A stretch of DNA of 46,738 bases from Schleiferiaceae bacterium (GTDB lineage Bacteria > Bacteroidota > Bacteroidia > Flavobacteriales > Schleiferiaceae), in the NCBI GenBank assembly GCA_018401735.1, contig JAGYKI010000022.1, positions 1 to 46,738 of the forward strand, written 5' to 3'. This document shows positions 8,201-18,000 of this stretch, one piece after another (the stretch's first letter is position 1; every line of letters starts with the position of its first letter). Below the pieces are notes generated by a model. That model worked only from the letters and a program-made list of their open reading frames with translations. It made no database searches and had not been told where the DNA came from. The position numbers and the translations under genes are program-made.

Positions 8201-9418
8201 ATGAAAGCCGAAAAAGTATATTTCACCAATCAGGAAGGACTGCAATTAAGTGGTCAGCTCCAAAAGCCTATTGGGCAGAAAATTAAAGCCTACGCACTTT
8301 TTGCACATTGCTTTACCTGTGGAAAAGATTTAAAAGCGGTACGTAATTTATCCGAAAGCCTTAATCAGAAAAACATTGCGGTGCTACGCTTCGATTTTAG
8401 TGGTTTAGGTCAATCTGAAGGCGACTTTGCCAGCACAAACTTCAGTACCAACATTAATGATTTATTCGCTGCCGCCCAGTTTATGGACGAAAATAATATG
8501 GCTCCCGAAATTCTCATTGGCCATTCTTTAGGCGGTTCGGCTGTGCTTATGGTAGCCGATAAAATTCCTAGCGTAAAGGCTGTTGCCACCATTGGCGCTC
8601 CTTCGGAGGCCGAGCATGTAAAACACCTCTTTCAGCCCCACCTTAATACCATTTTAGAAGAAGGTGATGCCGAGGTGAATATTGGCGGCCGCCCCTTTGT
8701 TATTAAAAAGCAATTCCTGCACGATTTAGAGGGGCACGCCGTACAAAAAAGCATAAGCAAGTGGCGTAAAAAAGCATTATTGGTAATGCATTCACCGCAA
8801 GATACTATTGTGGGAATTGAAAATGCCCGCGAAATTTACGAAGCCGCACATCATCCTAAAAGTTATATCTCACTCGATGGCGCCGATCATCTTCTCAGTA
8901 AATCGGCCGATTCGGAGTACGTCGGTTTACTCATCGCATCTTGGGCCAACCGATATTTGGCAGTGGATGAAAAGCACAGGATTCCGAAAGGCGAAAGTCA
9001 GGTTATTGCGCAAATTGATGAGGAGCCTTTTATCACGCGTATTTCTGCGAATAACTTTGGGCTTATTGCCGATGAACCCGAAGAAATGGGCGGGCAAAAT
9101 CTTGGACCCAGCCCCTACGACTTAGTAAGCGCGGGCCTTGCAGCCTGTACGGCGATGACCATGCAATTATATGCCCGTCATAAAAAATTCCCTCTTCAAG
9201 GAGCAAAAGTAGAAGTCAACTACGAGCACGATCACGCCAGCGACGCGAAAGATTGCGTGACAGGTGAAGCAAAAAAAGGTCTTTTTCACCGAAAAATAAG
9301 CCTGCAAGGGCCTTTGGATGAAAAGCAAAAAGCACGAATTTTAAGTATCGCTGATAAATGTCCCGTGCACAAAAGCTTGGAGAAGGGAACCAATATTAGT
9401 ACTGAAACTTCCCATTAA
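8201..9418 (+). CDS. Alpha/beta hydrolase-OsmC fusion protein
   Basis: Two domains are fused. Residues 1-255 form an alpha/beta hydrolase with nucleophile motif GHSLGG (S109), acid D201 and histidine H230. Residues about 265-405 form an OsmC/Ohr-like domain with the paired cysteines C316 (AACTAM) and C387 (KCPVHKS). OsmC proteins reduce organic or lipid hydroperoxides, so the fusion may release and detoxify oxidised acyl groups; this coupling is inference. The same fusion is known from other proteobacterial and Bacteroidota genomes. It follows the flavoprotein gene by 14 bases, probably in one transcript. Confidence 0.88.
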   Translation: MKAEKVYFTNQEGLQLSGQLQKPIGQKIKAYALFAHCFTCGKDLKAVRNLSESLNQKNIAVLRFDFSGLGQSEGDFASTNFSTNINDLFAAAQFMDENNMAPEILIGHSLGGSAVLMVADKIPSVKAVATIGAPSEAEHVKHLFQPHLNTILEEGDAEVNIGGRPFVIKKQFLHDLEGHAVQKSISKWRKKALLVMHSPQDTIVGIENAREIYEAAHHPKSYISLDGADHLLSKSADSEYVGLLIASWANRYLAVDEKHRIPKGESQVIAQIDEEPFITRISANNFGLIADEPEEMGGQNLGPSPYDLVSAGLAACTAMTMQLYARHKKFPLQGAKVEVNYEHDHASDAKDCVTGEAKKGLFHRKISLQGPLDEKQKARILSIADKCPVHKSLEKGTNISTETSH

Positions 9419-9593
9419 AGCGAGTGCCACCAGATATTTCAAGCCTTATTTTTCTGAGAGGGAGCATGAAAATAAGTGAAGCCCAAAAAGCCCGCGACCT
9501 AGTTTTAAGTCGAATTAAGCTTGTTTTCTAACTTTCACTTAACTCATGTTTAATATTTGGTTAATTTTGAGGCCTCATCACTAGGGGGTAAAA

Positions 9594-10247
9594 ATGAATT
9601 TAATTGTTTTTAGCTTAAACGCTGTTGCGCGCTTTCCGCATGAGGAAATCGAAAAATGCATGCGTTTGGCTCTTATGGAATTTGGTATTGAACCAAAGGA
9701 TCATGAACACTTCCCCCAGGATTTAAACATCTTGCAGGCCTTTAAAGCCTACTTCAAAACAGAGCTCGACCAAAGTTTAAATGAAGAGCAACTCGAACTT
9801 TTAATAAAACACTTCAGTAAGAAAGTTAAAAAGCTATTCCTTTCTGATGATGATCTCTTCGAAATTAGACCAGGAGTGCAAAGCTTATTCGGTGAAATTG
9901 AAAAACATAAGTCTTGGAAATACGGCATTATCAGCCATCTTGATTTTACTACCACACGCTTTATTCTTCAATCTTGCGGCGTATTTAGTAAGGATAAACT
10001 TACCCTTTGCGCCGAAGAAGGCAAAAACTACCAAGAGCAAATTTCTCGTTTAGAGAAACGGCTACAAAAAGTTGAAAAAGCGCCGAAAGTGCACTTCTTC
10101 ACTTTGGAGAAAGACGAAAGTTTAGCGAAAGAAACATCCCTTATTCTTCCGAAAAAATCGAAAAAGGAAAAAAACTATTTTACCTACCGCCGCTTTGAGG
10201 AATACTTTAAGAAAGTAAAAAAAAACAAAAAGAAGAAAAACAAGTAA
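9594..10247 (+). CDS. HAD-like protein lacking the catalytic aspartates
   Basis: The 217-residue protein has a HAD-superfamily shape: a helical cap at residues 15-75, then 'RPGVQSLFGEIEKHKSWKYGIISHLDFTTTRFIL', resembling motif II with its serine or threonine. The N-terminal strand reads MNLIVFSLNAV where an active HAD enzyme has DxD, so phosphatase activity is doubtful. The last 30 residues are very rich in lysine (KKVKKNKKKKNK), which suggests binding to nucleic acid or acidic surfaces. A TAATTTTG -7-like element lies at 9562-9569. Function unknown. Confidence 0.6.
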   Translation: MNLIVFSLNAVARFPHEEIEKCMRLALMEFGIEPKDHEHFPQDLNILQAFKAYFKTELDQSLNEEQLELLIKHFSKKVKKLFLSDDDLFEIRPGVQSLFGEIEKHKSWKYGIISHLDFTTTRFILQSCGVFSKDKLTLCAEEGKNYQEQISRLEKRLQKVEKAPKVHFFTLEKDESLAKETSLILPKKSKKEKNYFTYRRFEEYFKKVKKNKKKKNK

Positions 10248-10439
10248 TGGCTTAAGCTTGTTCTTTACAGTAGTTTTAACTTAGTGACCGAGTTTGCTGT
10301 AATTTAGTTTTTAGTGGACTTCAAGCCGATCAAACTAAAATTAGCACGCAATTAAAAGATTTTGATTACTTGCTAGAAATTGGCATCAGATGCTCTCAAT
10401 TAAGCTCAAAATCAAGTATAAAAACTAAAATTTTATCCA

Positions 10440-11855
10440 ATGGCATTCTCTCGTGAACTAGAACCCAATTTCAGCTTCGATCAATTAAACGATTTGGTTA
10501 AAAGTCAGCAAGAATTCTTTGCCATGAGAGGTCTTCAAAAGATTGAGCAAAGAATTAGCATCTTGAAAAAGCTCAAGCAGCTTATTCACGAAAACGAGCA
10601 AGAATTCATCCAAGCTCTGCACGATGATTTAGGAAAAAGTCCCTTCGAGGCCTATGTCTCGGAAATTGGTTTCATTTACGAAGAACTCAACCAAGCCATC
10701 AAGCATACCCGAAAATGGTCGAAAGCAAAAAAAGTAAGTTCCCCCTTAGTAAGTTGGCCTTCAAAAAGTTATATCCTTCCGCAAGCGAAAGGCAATTGCC
10801 TTATAATCGCCCCTTGGAACTACCCCTTTCAGTTGGTTATTGGCCCATTAATTGCCGCCATTGCCGCCGGAAATAATTGCATCCTTAAAGCGCCTGAGCA
10901 AAGTGCAGCTACCTCAGCCCTTTTGGAGAAGGTTATCCATGAAAATTTCCCCACCGAAATTATAAGTGTGGTGCAAGGTCCGGGTAAAACAGTAGTGTCG
11001 TATTTACTAGAAAAGTTTCAATTCGGCCATGTTTTCTTTACTGGCAGTGTTCCCGTTGGGCGCATCATTGCGCAAGCTTGCGCTAAAAAACTAATACCCT
11101 GCACCTTAGAGTTAGGCGGAAAAAGCCCTGCTATAGTAGATGGCAGTGCCAACCTGAAAATAGCCGCTCAACGCATTGCTTTTGGCAAATGGCTCAATGC
11201 GGGTCAAACTTGTGTAGCCCCCGATTACCTATTGGTAGATCGGAGTGTATTAGAGCCTTTTCTAAAACTTCTGAAGGAAACTATTCATCGCTTTTACGGT
11301 GAGAAGCCCTTGGAAAGTAAGGATTATGGCCGTATTGTAAATGAAAGCCAATTCGATCGATTAGTCTCTTATTTAACGAAAGAGGAAATATATTTTGGCG
11401 GTGAAACGAATCGTGAGCAACTAAAAATTAGTCCTACCATCATAGTCAACCCGAGTGAAAATTCGGCTTTAATGGAGGATGAAATCTTCGGTCCAATTTT
11501 ACCCATTATACCCTTTGCCTTTACTAGTGAGATAGAAAATATAATCGCTCAGCAGCCCAATCCCTTGGCTTTATATCACTTTAGTGAAGATCGTAATTTA
11601 ATTAAGCAGCTTAGTCACAACATTTCTTTTGGCGGCGGCGCCATCAATAATACAGTTATTCACTTAGCCAATCCCGAACTTCCCTTCGGCGGCATTGGCA
11701 GCAGCGGCTCTGGTAACTACCACGGTAAATTTGGTTTTGATGCATTTAGTCATCCGAAGGCCATAATGCATAGTGCCACTTGGCTCGATTTAAAGCAGAA
11801 ATACCCACCCTTCGGGCCACTTGTTTACAAAGCCATTCGCTGGCTTATGAAATAA
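10440..11855 (+). CDS. Aldehyde dehydrogenase, class-3-like
   Basis: NAD(P)-dependent oxidation of an aldehyde, probably a medium or long-chain fatty aldehyde, is expected. Visible motifs are PWNYPF (N127), the cofactor lysine in ILKAPE (K150), the general base in LELGGKSP (E224), the catalytic cysteine in GQTC (C258) and EIFGP in the C-terminal half. The 471-residue length and the compact N terminus match the ALDH3/CoA-independent fatty aldehyde group. Three bases separate it from the MMPL-type exporter gene, so the two are probably co-transcribed. The 192 bases upstream hold no recognisable gene. Confidence 0.9.
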   Translation: MAFSRELEPNFSFDQLNDLVKSQQEFFAMRGLQKIEQRISILKKLKQLIHENEQEFIQALHDDLGKSPFEAYVSEIGFIYEELNQAIKHTRKWSKAKKVSSPLVSWPSKSYILPQAKGNCLIIAPWNYPFQLVIGPLIAAIAAGNNCILKAPEQSAATSALLEKVIHENFPTEIISVVQGPGKTVVSYLLEKFQFGHVFFTGSVPVGRIIAQACAKKLIPCTLELGGKSPAIVDGSANLKIAAQRIAFGKWLNAGQTCVAPDYLLVDRSVLEPFLKLLKETIHRFYGEKPLESKDYGRIVNESQFDRLVSYLTKEEIYFGGETNREQLKISPTIIVNPSENSALMEDEIFGPILPIIPFAFTSEIENIIAQQPNPLALYHFSEDRNLIKQLSHNISFGGGAINNTVIHLANPELPFGGIGSSGSGNYHGKFGFDAFSHPKAIMHSATWLDLKQKYPPFGPLVYKAIRWLMK

Positions 11856-11858
11856 AAA

Positions 11859-14075
11859 ATGAAACTATTCTACCGCCTGCGCTACCCTATTTTAGCCCTA
11901 CTATTAGTTTGCGCCTATCTTCTTTTTCCGCATCTGCGTAAAGCGGTACAAGTAGATAACAGCCTCACGGGTTGGTTTATTGAAGGTGACCCTGCTTTGG
12001 AATCCTACCATCGCTTTTTAAACAATTTTGGCAACGATGAAATCGTGTTAGTCCTTTTTGAACCGAAGGATAATGTATTGGCAGAACAGAATCTTAAAGC
12101 CATAAATCAGTTCGCAATGGCCTGCGAAAACCATCCCGATGTTGCCCAGGTTTTTAGCGCCCACAACGCTCTAATTCCTAATTTAAATAATGGTTTCATT
12201 CAGGGGCAGCCGCTCTTAAAACCCAATAGTAGCAGCGAAGATGTAGCGCAACAATTAGCGCGTTATCCTTTTATTCAAGAGCAGTTTTTCAATGCCGACC
12301 TCAGCGCGGCTAAGTTTATCATTTACCTAAAAAACAGTCCCGATTTTGGACTGAAACGCAAAGCAATTCTTAACGAGCTATACGCTTATGCAGATGCGTA
12401 TTTAAGTGATGAACGATCTTACTTCGGGGGAGTTGGGGTAATCTTCGAGGCGCTAAACGAACTATCAGAAAAAGAATTTAGTCGTTTTTTACTCGTTGGC
12501 TATGCCCTGATGTTTTTGGTTCTCTTGCTTATCTATCGAAATATTCGCTACGTAGTTCTCGCCTTGGCTACCATACTTTTCGCCAGCTATTTCACGCTAG
12601 GAATTTATGGCGCGATGGGGCATCAACTCAATTTACTCAGCACTCTGATTCCCGCCATTATCATTCTACTTTGCGTAATGGATGTGATGCACATCTTAAA
12701 TGAATATCAAAGCACTAGCACCCCGAATGCTACTGTAGAAGATAAGTTAGTCGCGCTTAAAAATGTTTGGTGGCCCTGCCTTTTCACCAGCCTCACAACC
12801 ATGGCGGGCTTCATTTCGCTCAGTCTTAGCCCAGTAAAAATATTAGTAAGTTTTGGCATCTACACCGCTTTAGGAATTGCTTTGGGATTGTTCTTTTCCT
12901 TTCTCTTTGCCTTATTGCTTTTGGCTCCGGCCAAAAAAACGCGCCTTAAATCTCTAATCAGTAGAAAACAACTTTTGGCCCTTCTGCGCGTCAGCGAAAG
13001 AAACCCTCAGAAACTACTCTATGGCTTTCTCGCCCTGAGCCTAATTGCCGTGCTTGGCCTAGCCCAAATTAAAGTCGACACCGATAGTCTTGCTTATCTC
13101 CCGCAAGGGCATTGGGTACAAAAAGACAATACCAACATCGAGCGTTTGGTGGGACCCTATATGCCTTTAGAATACCTCATCTCGGTAAAAGACGGCGAGA
13201 AAACCAATAGCCCCGCCCTTTTAAAAGCGATGCAAAATTTTGAGGAGGAATTATCGCAAAAGCCTTATATCGGGGCCGTTAACGGATTGCACGATATCTA
13301 TCGAGCGGCATTGGTAGAGCGTTATAAAGAGGACTGGCGTAGAGGATTTGAAAAACCAGGCATCATTAAAAAAGTGACCGAATTTTCGGAAATGCTTAGC
13401 CCTGCCCTTTTGCGCAATTTTACTAGTGCTGACTATCAAATTGCGCGCATTAATATTGCGGGAGAAATAGTTACCGCCGGTCAACTGGGAGAAATTATGG
13501 ATAGCATCCAACAAATAGGCAATCGTAATTTCGCGGGCCTCGCCAAGGTTGAAGCTAGTGGTTACCAAAGTCTTTACGCGGGTATTGTAAACTACGTTAC
13601 CGAAAGTCAGGTGAAAAGTTTTTCGCTCGCAGTGGTGCTTATTTTCATCCTGCTTTATTTCTTTTTGGGCGATTTCAAATTGGCGGTATTAAGTTTGGTG
13701 CCCAATTTCTTTCCCATCATCACCATGCTTGGCAGTATGGGCTTTTTGGGGATTAATCTCGATACAGCCACTGCATCCATCGCCAGCATTGTTTTAAGTT
13801 TTTCGATAGACGATACTATGCATTTTGCCTATCAATACCGACGCCTGCGTAAAAAAGGCCGCAGCGCCATTTATGCGCGCCGAGCTACTATTAGTCATGT
13901 GGGCAAGGCCATCATTTTAAGCTCAGCCGTGTTATTTGCGGGCTATTTTCTGATGCTTTTCGGTGAACTAAAAACCGTCTTCTATTTCGGCATCCTCACT
14001 AGCATTTCTATCTTGGCAGCCTTAGTTAGTCAACTATTTCTCTTTCCTATTCTCTTATCAAAATTTGACAAATGA
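11859..14075 (+). CDS. RND/MMPL superfamily exporter
   Basis: The 738-residue protein repeats a pattern of one transmembrane helix, a large periplasmic domain and a cluster of five helices, giving about 12 helices in two halves. The conserved intramembrane segments are 'LIPAIIILLCVMDVMHILNE' and 'SIASIVLSFSIDDTMHFAYQYR', whose acidic residues carry protons in this superfamily. It resembles the lipid or hopanoid-exporting MMPL group rather than drug pumps, since no membrane-fusion partner is adjacent. The gene follows the aldehyde dehydrogenase by 3 bases and overlaps the acylphosphatase start by 4 bases (ATGA). Cargo is unknown; a lipid is a reasonable guess. Confidence 0.8.
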   Translation: MKLFYRLRYPILALLLVCAYLLFPHLRKAVQVDNSLTGWFIEGDPALESYHRFLNNFGNDEIVLVLFEPKDNVLAEQNLKAINQFAMACENHPDVAQVFSAHNALIPNLNNGFIQGQPLLKPNSSSEDVAQQLARYPFIQEQFFNADLSAAKFIIYLKNSPDFGLKRKAILNELYAYADAYLSDERSYFGGVGVIFEALNELSEKEFSRFLLVGYALMFLVLLLIYRNIRYVVLALATILFASYFTLGIYGAMGHQLNLLSTLIPAIIILLCVMDVMHILNEYQSTSTPNATVEDKLVALKNVWWPCLFTSLTTMAGFISLSLSPVKILVSFGIYTALGIALGLFFSFLFALLLLAPAKKTRLKSLISRKQLLALLRVSERNPQKLLYGFLALSLIAVLGLAQIKVDTDSLAYLPQGHWVQKDNTNIERLVGPYMPLEYLISVKDGEKTNSPALLKAMQNFEEELSQKPYIGAVNGLHDIYRAALVERYKEDWRRGFEKPGIIKKVTEFSEMLSPALLRNFTSADYQIARINIAGEIVTAGQLGEIMDSIQQIGNRNFAGLAKVEASGYQSLYAGIVNYVTESQVKSFSLAVVLIFILLYFFLGDFKLAVLSLVPNFFPIITMLGSMGFLGINLDTATASIASIVLSFSIDDTMHFAYQYRRLRKKGRSAIYARRATISHVGKAIILSSAVLFAGYFLMLFGELKTVFYFGILTSISILAALVSQLFLFPILLSKFDK

Positions 14076-14356
14076 ACGAAATACAAGCAGAAATAATTCA
14101 AGTTTACGGAAAGGTGCAAGGCGTTTTTTATCGCAAGAGCACTCAGGCCGAAGCCAAAAAACTGGGCCTTTCCGGCTGGGTAAAAAATCGCGAGGATGGC
14201 AGTGTTGAAATCTTTGCTGAAGGCAGCGCTAGGCAGCTGGAAGACTTAAAAAAATGGTGTAAAAGAGGGCCCGCTCAGGCAGATGTGCAAGAACTAATTT
14301 CAGAAAGTGCCGAAGCCCAATTTTATAAATCCTTTGAAATAGAATATAGCCACTAA
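14072..14356 (+). CDS. acyP: Acylphosphatase
   Basis: The 94-residue length and the signature 'VYGKVQGVFYRKSTQAEAKK' with the substrate-binding arginine, followed by 'GWVKNREDGSVEIFAEG' with the catalytic asparagine, identify acylphosphatase, which hydrolyses acyl phosphates. The start codon overlaps the stop of the exporter gene in an ATGA. The gene therefore belongs to the same transcript, although a functional link is not evident. Confidence 0.92.
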   Translation: MNEIQAEIIQVYGKVQGVFYRKSTQAEAKKLGLSGWVKNREDGSVEIFAEGSARQLEDLKKWCKRGPAQADVQELISESAEAQFYKSFEIEYSH

Positions 14357-14363
14357 GCTTTTG

Positions 14364-14371
14364 TAATTTTG
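14364..14371 (+). promoter_or_regulatory. -7 element with near-leaderless spacing before rbfA
   Basis: TAATTTTG matches TAnnTTTG, and the rbfA ATG follows after only four bases (CCGC). The same TTTG-N4-ATG arrangement occurs at ccoI, hemN and hemJ. I see no good TTG at the usual upstream distance here. Confidence 0.4.
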
Positions 14372-14375
14372 CCGC

Positions 14376-14735
14376 ATGGATTCAAATAGACTACAAAGGG
14401 TAGAAAGCCAGATTCAAAAGGATATGGCCGAAATTTTCCGCGAATTTGCTCAAAACAAATTCCCAGGCGTACTTTTCACCGTAAGCTCGGTGCGCATCAG
14501 CGCCGATCTTTCTATTGCCCGTATTAACATTAGCCTCTTCCCCGTGAAGGACAAAAAGGAAATTTTAGACTACGTGAGCAGCGAAAAAGCGAGTATAAAA
14601 AATCAATTGGTACGTAAAATGAAGGGCAGCTTGCGCAAGATGCCCGAACTTTATTTTTATATCGATGAAGCTTTGGATAGGGAAGCCGAAATAGACCGCA
14701 TCCTTAAAAATGGCGGCGAAAGTCCCATTAAATGA
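14376..14735 (+). CDS. rbfA: 30S ribosome-binding factor A
   Basis: RbfA binds the immature 30S subunit and helps process the 5' end of 16S rRNA. The 119-residue protein shows the family start 'RLQRVESQIQKDMAEIFREFAQN', the segment 'VSSVRISADLSIARINISLFP' and the C-terminal 'LYFYIDEALDREAEIDRIL'. The stop codon overlaps the start of the following permease gene (ATGAG), a pairing common in Bacteroidota. Confidence 0.92.
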   Translation: MDSNRLQRVESQIQKDMAEIFREFAQNKFPGVLFTVSSVRISADLSIARINISLFPVKDKKEILDYVSSEKASIKNQLVRKMKGSLRKMPELYFYIDEALDREAEIDRILKNGGESPIK

Positions 14736-15946
14736 GTCTAGGCAATTATATAGCACGGCGTTATTTCTTTTCAAAAAATAGCAGCAATGCTGTTAACATC
14801 ATTACTGGTATTTCTTTAGGAGGAATTCTGGTGGGAAGCGCTGCTCTTATAATTGTGCTTAGTGCTTTTAATGGCTTAGAAAGTCTTGTACGTGGCTTTT
14901 ATCAAGATTTTGATCCCGATTTAAAAATAACCGCCTCCAGAGGCAAATATTTCGAAGCTGAGCCTGTACTTAGTAAGCTTTCAAAAACCACGGGCATTGC
15001 CTATTATTCGCAAGTAGTGGAAGAAAAAGCCCTTCTGAGCTTCCGTGACCGCGAGCATATTGCCACTTTAAAAGGAGTGGATACCGTTTATACGGACATC
15101 AATAATATTAGGAATAAAATTATTTACGGCGATTATCGCCTTCACGAAGATTTAACGGTAGAACCTGCGATAATAGGAGCGGGCGTGGCTTACTTTTTAG
15201 GCTTCAGCCGCAGCGATTTTCAGGAAGCAGTAAATATTTTCGTACCTGCTCACAGTGCCAATCCTTTAAATCCCAGTGAGCAATTTCATAGTGAAAAGAT
15301 TTTTCCCTTGGGCGTATTTTCCATCCAACCCGATTTCGACGAAAAGTACCTTTTAGTAAGCCTTGCTTTTGCTCAAAAAATATTAAACCGCCCGGCAAAG
15401 CTCAGCGCCATAGAACTTAAGCTAGATGATTATAAAAATGTCGCCACCGCGCAACAAGAAATAAGTCTCCTACTTGGCCCCAACTTTAGGATTGAAAACC
15501 GCGATGAGCAGCAGTCCGCTTTTCTGAAAGTAATGAAAACCGAAGGCCTATTTACCTTCCTTATTTTCGCTCTAATACTTTGCATCGCCACCTTTACCAT
15601 TGCGGGGAGTTTAGCCATGCTAACATTTGAAAAACGCAAAAACCTCTACACCCTCTGGGCCATGGGAACTCCTATTGGCGAATTGCGACGCATCTTTTTA
15701 CGCTTAGGTCTAATTATCAGTATTTACGGGGGCTTGGCAGGTATTTTTATCGGTAGCGCTGTTGTTTTGGCTCAAGAACATTTTAACCTCATCTCCGTAG
15801 GGGAAGGCTATATAGTAGATGCTTACCCCGTAAGTTTAAAGTTTAGTGATGTGCTATTGGTAATGCTCACTGTGTTTGCCTTAGGCGCTTTAACCTCCAG
15901 CCTTACGGCAAGAAGGTTAGACCTAAAACTACTGCGTACCCAATAA
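14732..15946 (+). CDS. FtsX-type ABC permease, LolC/LolE-like
   Basis: The 404-residue protein has an N-terminal helix ('ITGISLGGILVGSAALIIVLS'), a periplasmic MacB-like domain to about residue 265, and three C-terminal helices ('GLFTFLIFALILCIATFTIAG', 'GLIISIYGGLAGIFIGSAVV', 'VLLVMLTVFALGALTSSL'). This is the four-helix topology of LolC/LolE, the permeases that extract lipoproteins from the inner membrane. The ATPase partner is not adjacent. Four bases overlap with rbfA. Confidence 0.85.
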   Translation: MSLGNYIARRYFFSKNSSNAVNIITGISLGGILVGSAALIIVLSAFNGLESLVRGFYQDFDPDLKITASRGKYFEAEPVLSKLSKTTGIAYYSQVVEEKALLSFRDREHIATLKGVDTVYTDINNIRNKIIYGDYRLHEDLTVEPAIIGAGVAYFLGFSRSDFQEAVNIFVPAHSANPLNPSEQFHSEKIFPLGVFSIQPDFDEKYLLVSLAFAQKILNRPAKLSAIELKLDDYKNVATAQQEISLLLGPNFRIENRDEQQSAFLKVMKTEGLFTFLIFALILCIATFTIAGSLAMLTFEKRKNLYTLWAMGTPIGELRRIFLRLGLIISIYGGLAGIFIGSAVVLAQEHFNLISVGEGYIVDAYPVSLKFSDVLLVMLTVFALGALTSSLTARRLDLKLLRTQ

Positions 15947-15981
15947 AATTTGGATTAACCCAAGGTGAGTTGGACCTGAAA

Positions 15982-16983
15982 TTAATAAGGATGAACCATT
16001 TCGATATCGGCAAATTCCTTTTCAATTTCCTCTAAAATGCGATACACATCTACCGCATAGTCGGCGGTAACTAATTGTGTGCGATATTCCTTAAAATTGG
16101 TAATCCCTTTAAAATAATTGGTATAGTGGCGACGGGTTTCGTTAATTCCTAAGCGCTCACCTTTCCACTCTACCGCCATTTCAAAATGACGACGACAAGC
16201 ATTAACTCTTTCCAATAAACTAGGCGAGGCTAGCATTTCGCCTGTGGCCATAAAGTGCTTAATTTCTTTAAAAATCCACGGGTAACCGATACTGGCACGA
16301 CCAATCATAATACCGTCTACGCCGTAGCGGTTTTTCATTTCCAAGGCCTTTTGCGGACTATCCACATCGCCATTCCCGAATACGGGGATATGCATGCGGG
16401 GATTGTTTTTTACCGCTTCAATAAGCGACCAATCGGCCTCTCCTTTATACATCTGCTTGCGGGTGCGACCGTGAATGGAAATCGCTTTGATACCTACATC
16501 CTGCAGGCGTTCGGCTACTTCCACAATATACTTCGTACTCTCATCCCAACCGAGGCGAGTTTTAACCGTCACCGGCTTATCCACGCGCTGCACAATTTCG
16601 CGGGTCATAGCCACCATTTTAGGAATATCCTGTAAGATACCCGCTCCCGCTCCTTTACAAGCCACCTTTTTAACTGGGCAGCCGTAATTTATATCGATAA
16701 TATCGGGATTTGCCTCTTCGGTTATCGCCGCCGCCTGACGCATCGATTCGATTTCGTTCCCGAAAATCTGAATACCTAGGGGACGCTCATACTCAAAGAA
16801 GTCGAGTTTCTGCACACTTTTCGCGGCATCACGAATCAAGCCTTCCGAAGAAATAAACTCCGTAAACATAAGGTCGGCGCCATTTTCTTTACACAAAGCA
16901 CGGAAGGGAGGATCGCTCACATCTTCCATGGGTGCTAATAATAATGGGAATTCACCAACTTCTACCTCTCCAATCTTAACCAC
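15982..16983 (-). CDS. dusB: tRNA-dihydrouridine synthase DusB
   Basis: FMN enzyme that reduces uridine in the tRNA D-loop. Visible are the N-terminal 'LLLAPMEDVSDPPFRALC', the catalytic cysteine region 'DINYGCPVKKVACKGAGAG', 'VKTRLGW', 'SIHGRTRKQMYKG' and the phosphate-binding 'GVDGIMIGRASIG'. The start is a GTG at 16983, giving M-VKIGEVEVGEFPL, which matches the family N terminus. The longer open frame to 17145 has no such support and overlaps the divergent protease gene. A TAATTTCG -7-like element lies at 17014-17007. Length 333 residues. Confidence 0.92.
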   Translation of the reverse strand: MVKIGEVEVGEFPLLLAPMEDVSDPPFRALCKENGADLMFTEFISSEGLIRDAAKSVQKLDFFEYERPLGIQIFGNEIESMRQAAAITEEANPDIIDINYGCPVKKVACKGAGAGILQDIPKMVAMTREIVQRVDKPVTVKTRLGWDESTKYIVEVAERLQDVGIKAISIHGRTRKQMYKGEADWSLIEAVKNNPRMHIPVFGNGDVDSPQKALEMKNRYGVDGIMIGRASIGYPWIFKEIKHFMATGEMLASPSLLERVNACRRHFEMAVEWKGERLGINETRRHYTNYFKGITNFKEYRTQLVTADYAVDVYRILEEIEKEFADIEMVHPY

Positions 16984-17032
16984 TGTCGGAATTTTTATCA
17001 ATTTTGCGAAATTACAAAAAGGAATCGGTGGT

Positions 17033-17962
17033 ATGATAAAAGGGATTTTGGCGCAGAGCAGTTTAGCGCAGCAATTGCTTAGCTTATTTGCGCTGGCCTT
17101 AATTGGATCTATGCTGTTTTCCAGTATAGGCTTGGTATTAGCCATGGCCTTTTATGATTTAGGCAGGGAAGAAATTCTCTCTTCATTAAGCGGTTCCAAC
17201 CTTAGACACCGCGATGCCTTCAAATTAGTGCAAGGCTTTTCTACCGTGGGCACCTTCCTTTTTCCGGCCATTGCTGGCGCGCTGATGCTTAGTGAAAAGC
17301 CCAAAGAATTTTTAGGACTAAAGAAATTCACGCAACCCATTTGGCTGGTTATTATATTATTAGCGATTAGCAGCTATAGCATGGGCGCCTTAAGTGATTT
17401 ACTTTATCGTTTTAGCGCAGGTGTTCCTATGCCCGAATTTCTTGCTTCTTGGCGCGAAGGCCTCGAAAAAAATCAGGGTTTTATGCTAGAGCAATACCAA
17501 AGCCTACTAAGCATGCAAAGCCCTTTAGACTTTGCACAGGTCTTAATTGTGATGGCTCTCTTCCCCGCCGTGGCGGAAGAAAGTTTATTTAGAGGGGTAT
17601 TGCAGCCGCTATTAGGAAAACACCTTAATAAGCATGCTGCCATTTGGATTAGCGCTCTTATTTTTGGGCTGCTTCACAATCAATATTTTGCTTTTTTATC
17701 CATCACCATTTTAGGTGCACTGATGGGGTATTTGCGCGAATGGACGCAAAGTTTATGGATACCCACCATACTACATTTCTTTAATAATGCCACTATCGTG
17801 GTAATGGTTTACTTCTTTAGCTACGACTATAGCGCAGCTTTAAGAGAAGGGCAGGAACTTTCGATTTTAGAAAGTCTAGGCTTAATTGCGCTTCTTGCAT
17901 TTAGCATGGCACTACTCTATAATTTAGGGCGACGAGACCGCGCGAAGAGTGAATCTAAATAA
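17033..17962 (+). CDS. CPBP family intramembrane metalloprotease
   Basis: Membrane protease of the CAAX/Abi family. The motifs are 'AEESLFRGVLQPL' (EExxxR), 'LIFGLLHNQYFAF' (first histidine) and 'ILHFFNNATIV' (histidine and asparagine). About eight hydrophobic helices are present in 309 residues. Start ATG 17033 (MIKGILAQSS) is chosen because the upstream frame runs into dusB. The two start codons are 50 bases apart and their -7-like elements, CAATTTTG at 16999-17006 and TAATTTCG at 17014-17007, abut, so the genes may interfere with each other's transcription. Substrate unknown. Confidence 0.85.
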   Translation: MIKGILAQSSLAQQLLSLFALALIGSMLFSSIGLVLAMAFYDLGREEILSSLSGSNLRHRDAFKLVQGFSTVGTFLFPAIAGALMLSEKPKEFLGLKKFTQPIWLVIILLAISSYSMGALSDLLYRFSAGVPMPEFLASWREGLEKNQGFMLEQYQSLLSMQSPLDFAQVLIVMALFPAVAEESLFRGVLQPLLGKHLNKHAAIWISALIFGLLHNQYFAFLSITILGALMGYLREWTQSLWIPTILHFFNNATIVVMVYFFSYDYSAALREGQELSILESLGLIALLAFSMALLYNLGRRDRAKSESK

Positions 17963-18000
17963 GACCCAAAAGGCCCTTTTCTAATCATTTAAGACAACAC

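Noticed and set aside
16984..17145. N-terminal extension of dusB
   Set aside because: The extension overlaps the divergent protease gene, and the GTG at 16983 gives the family N terminus.
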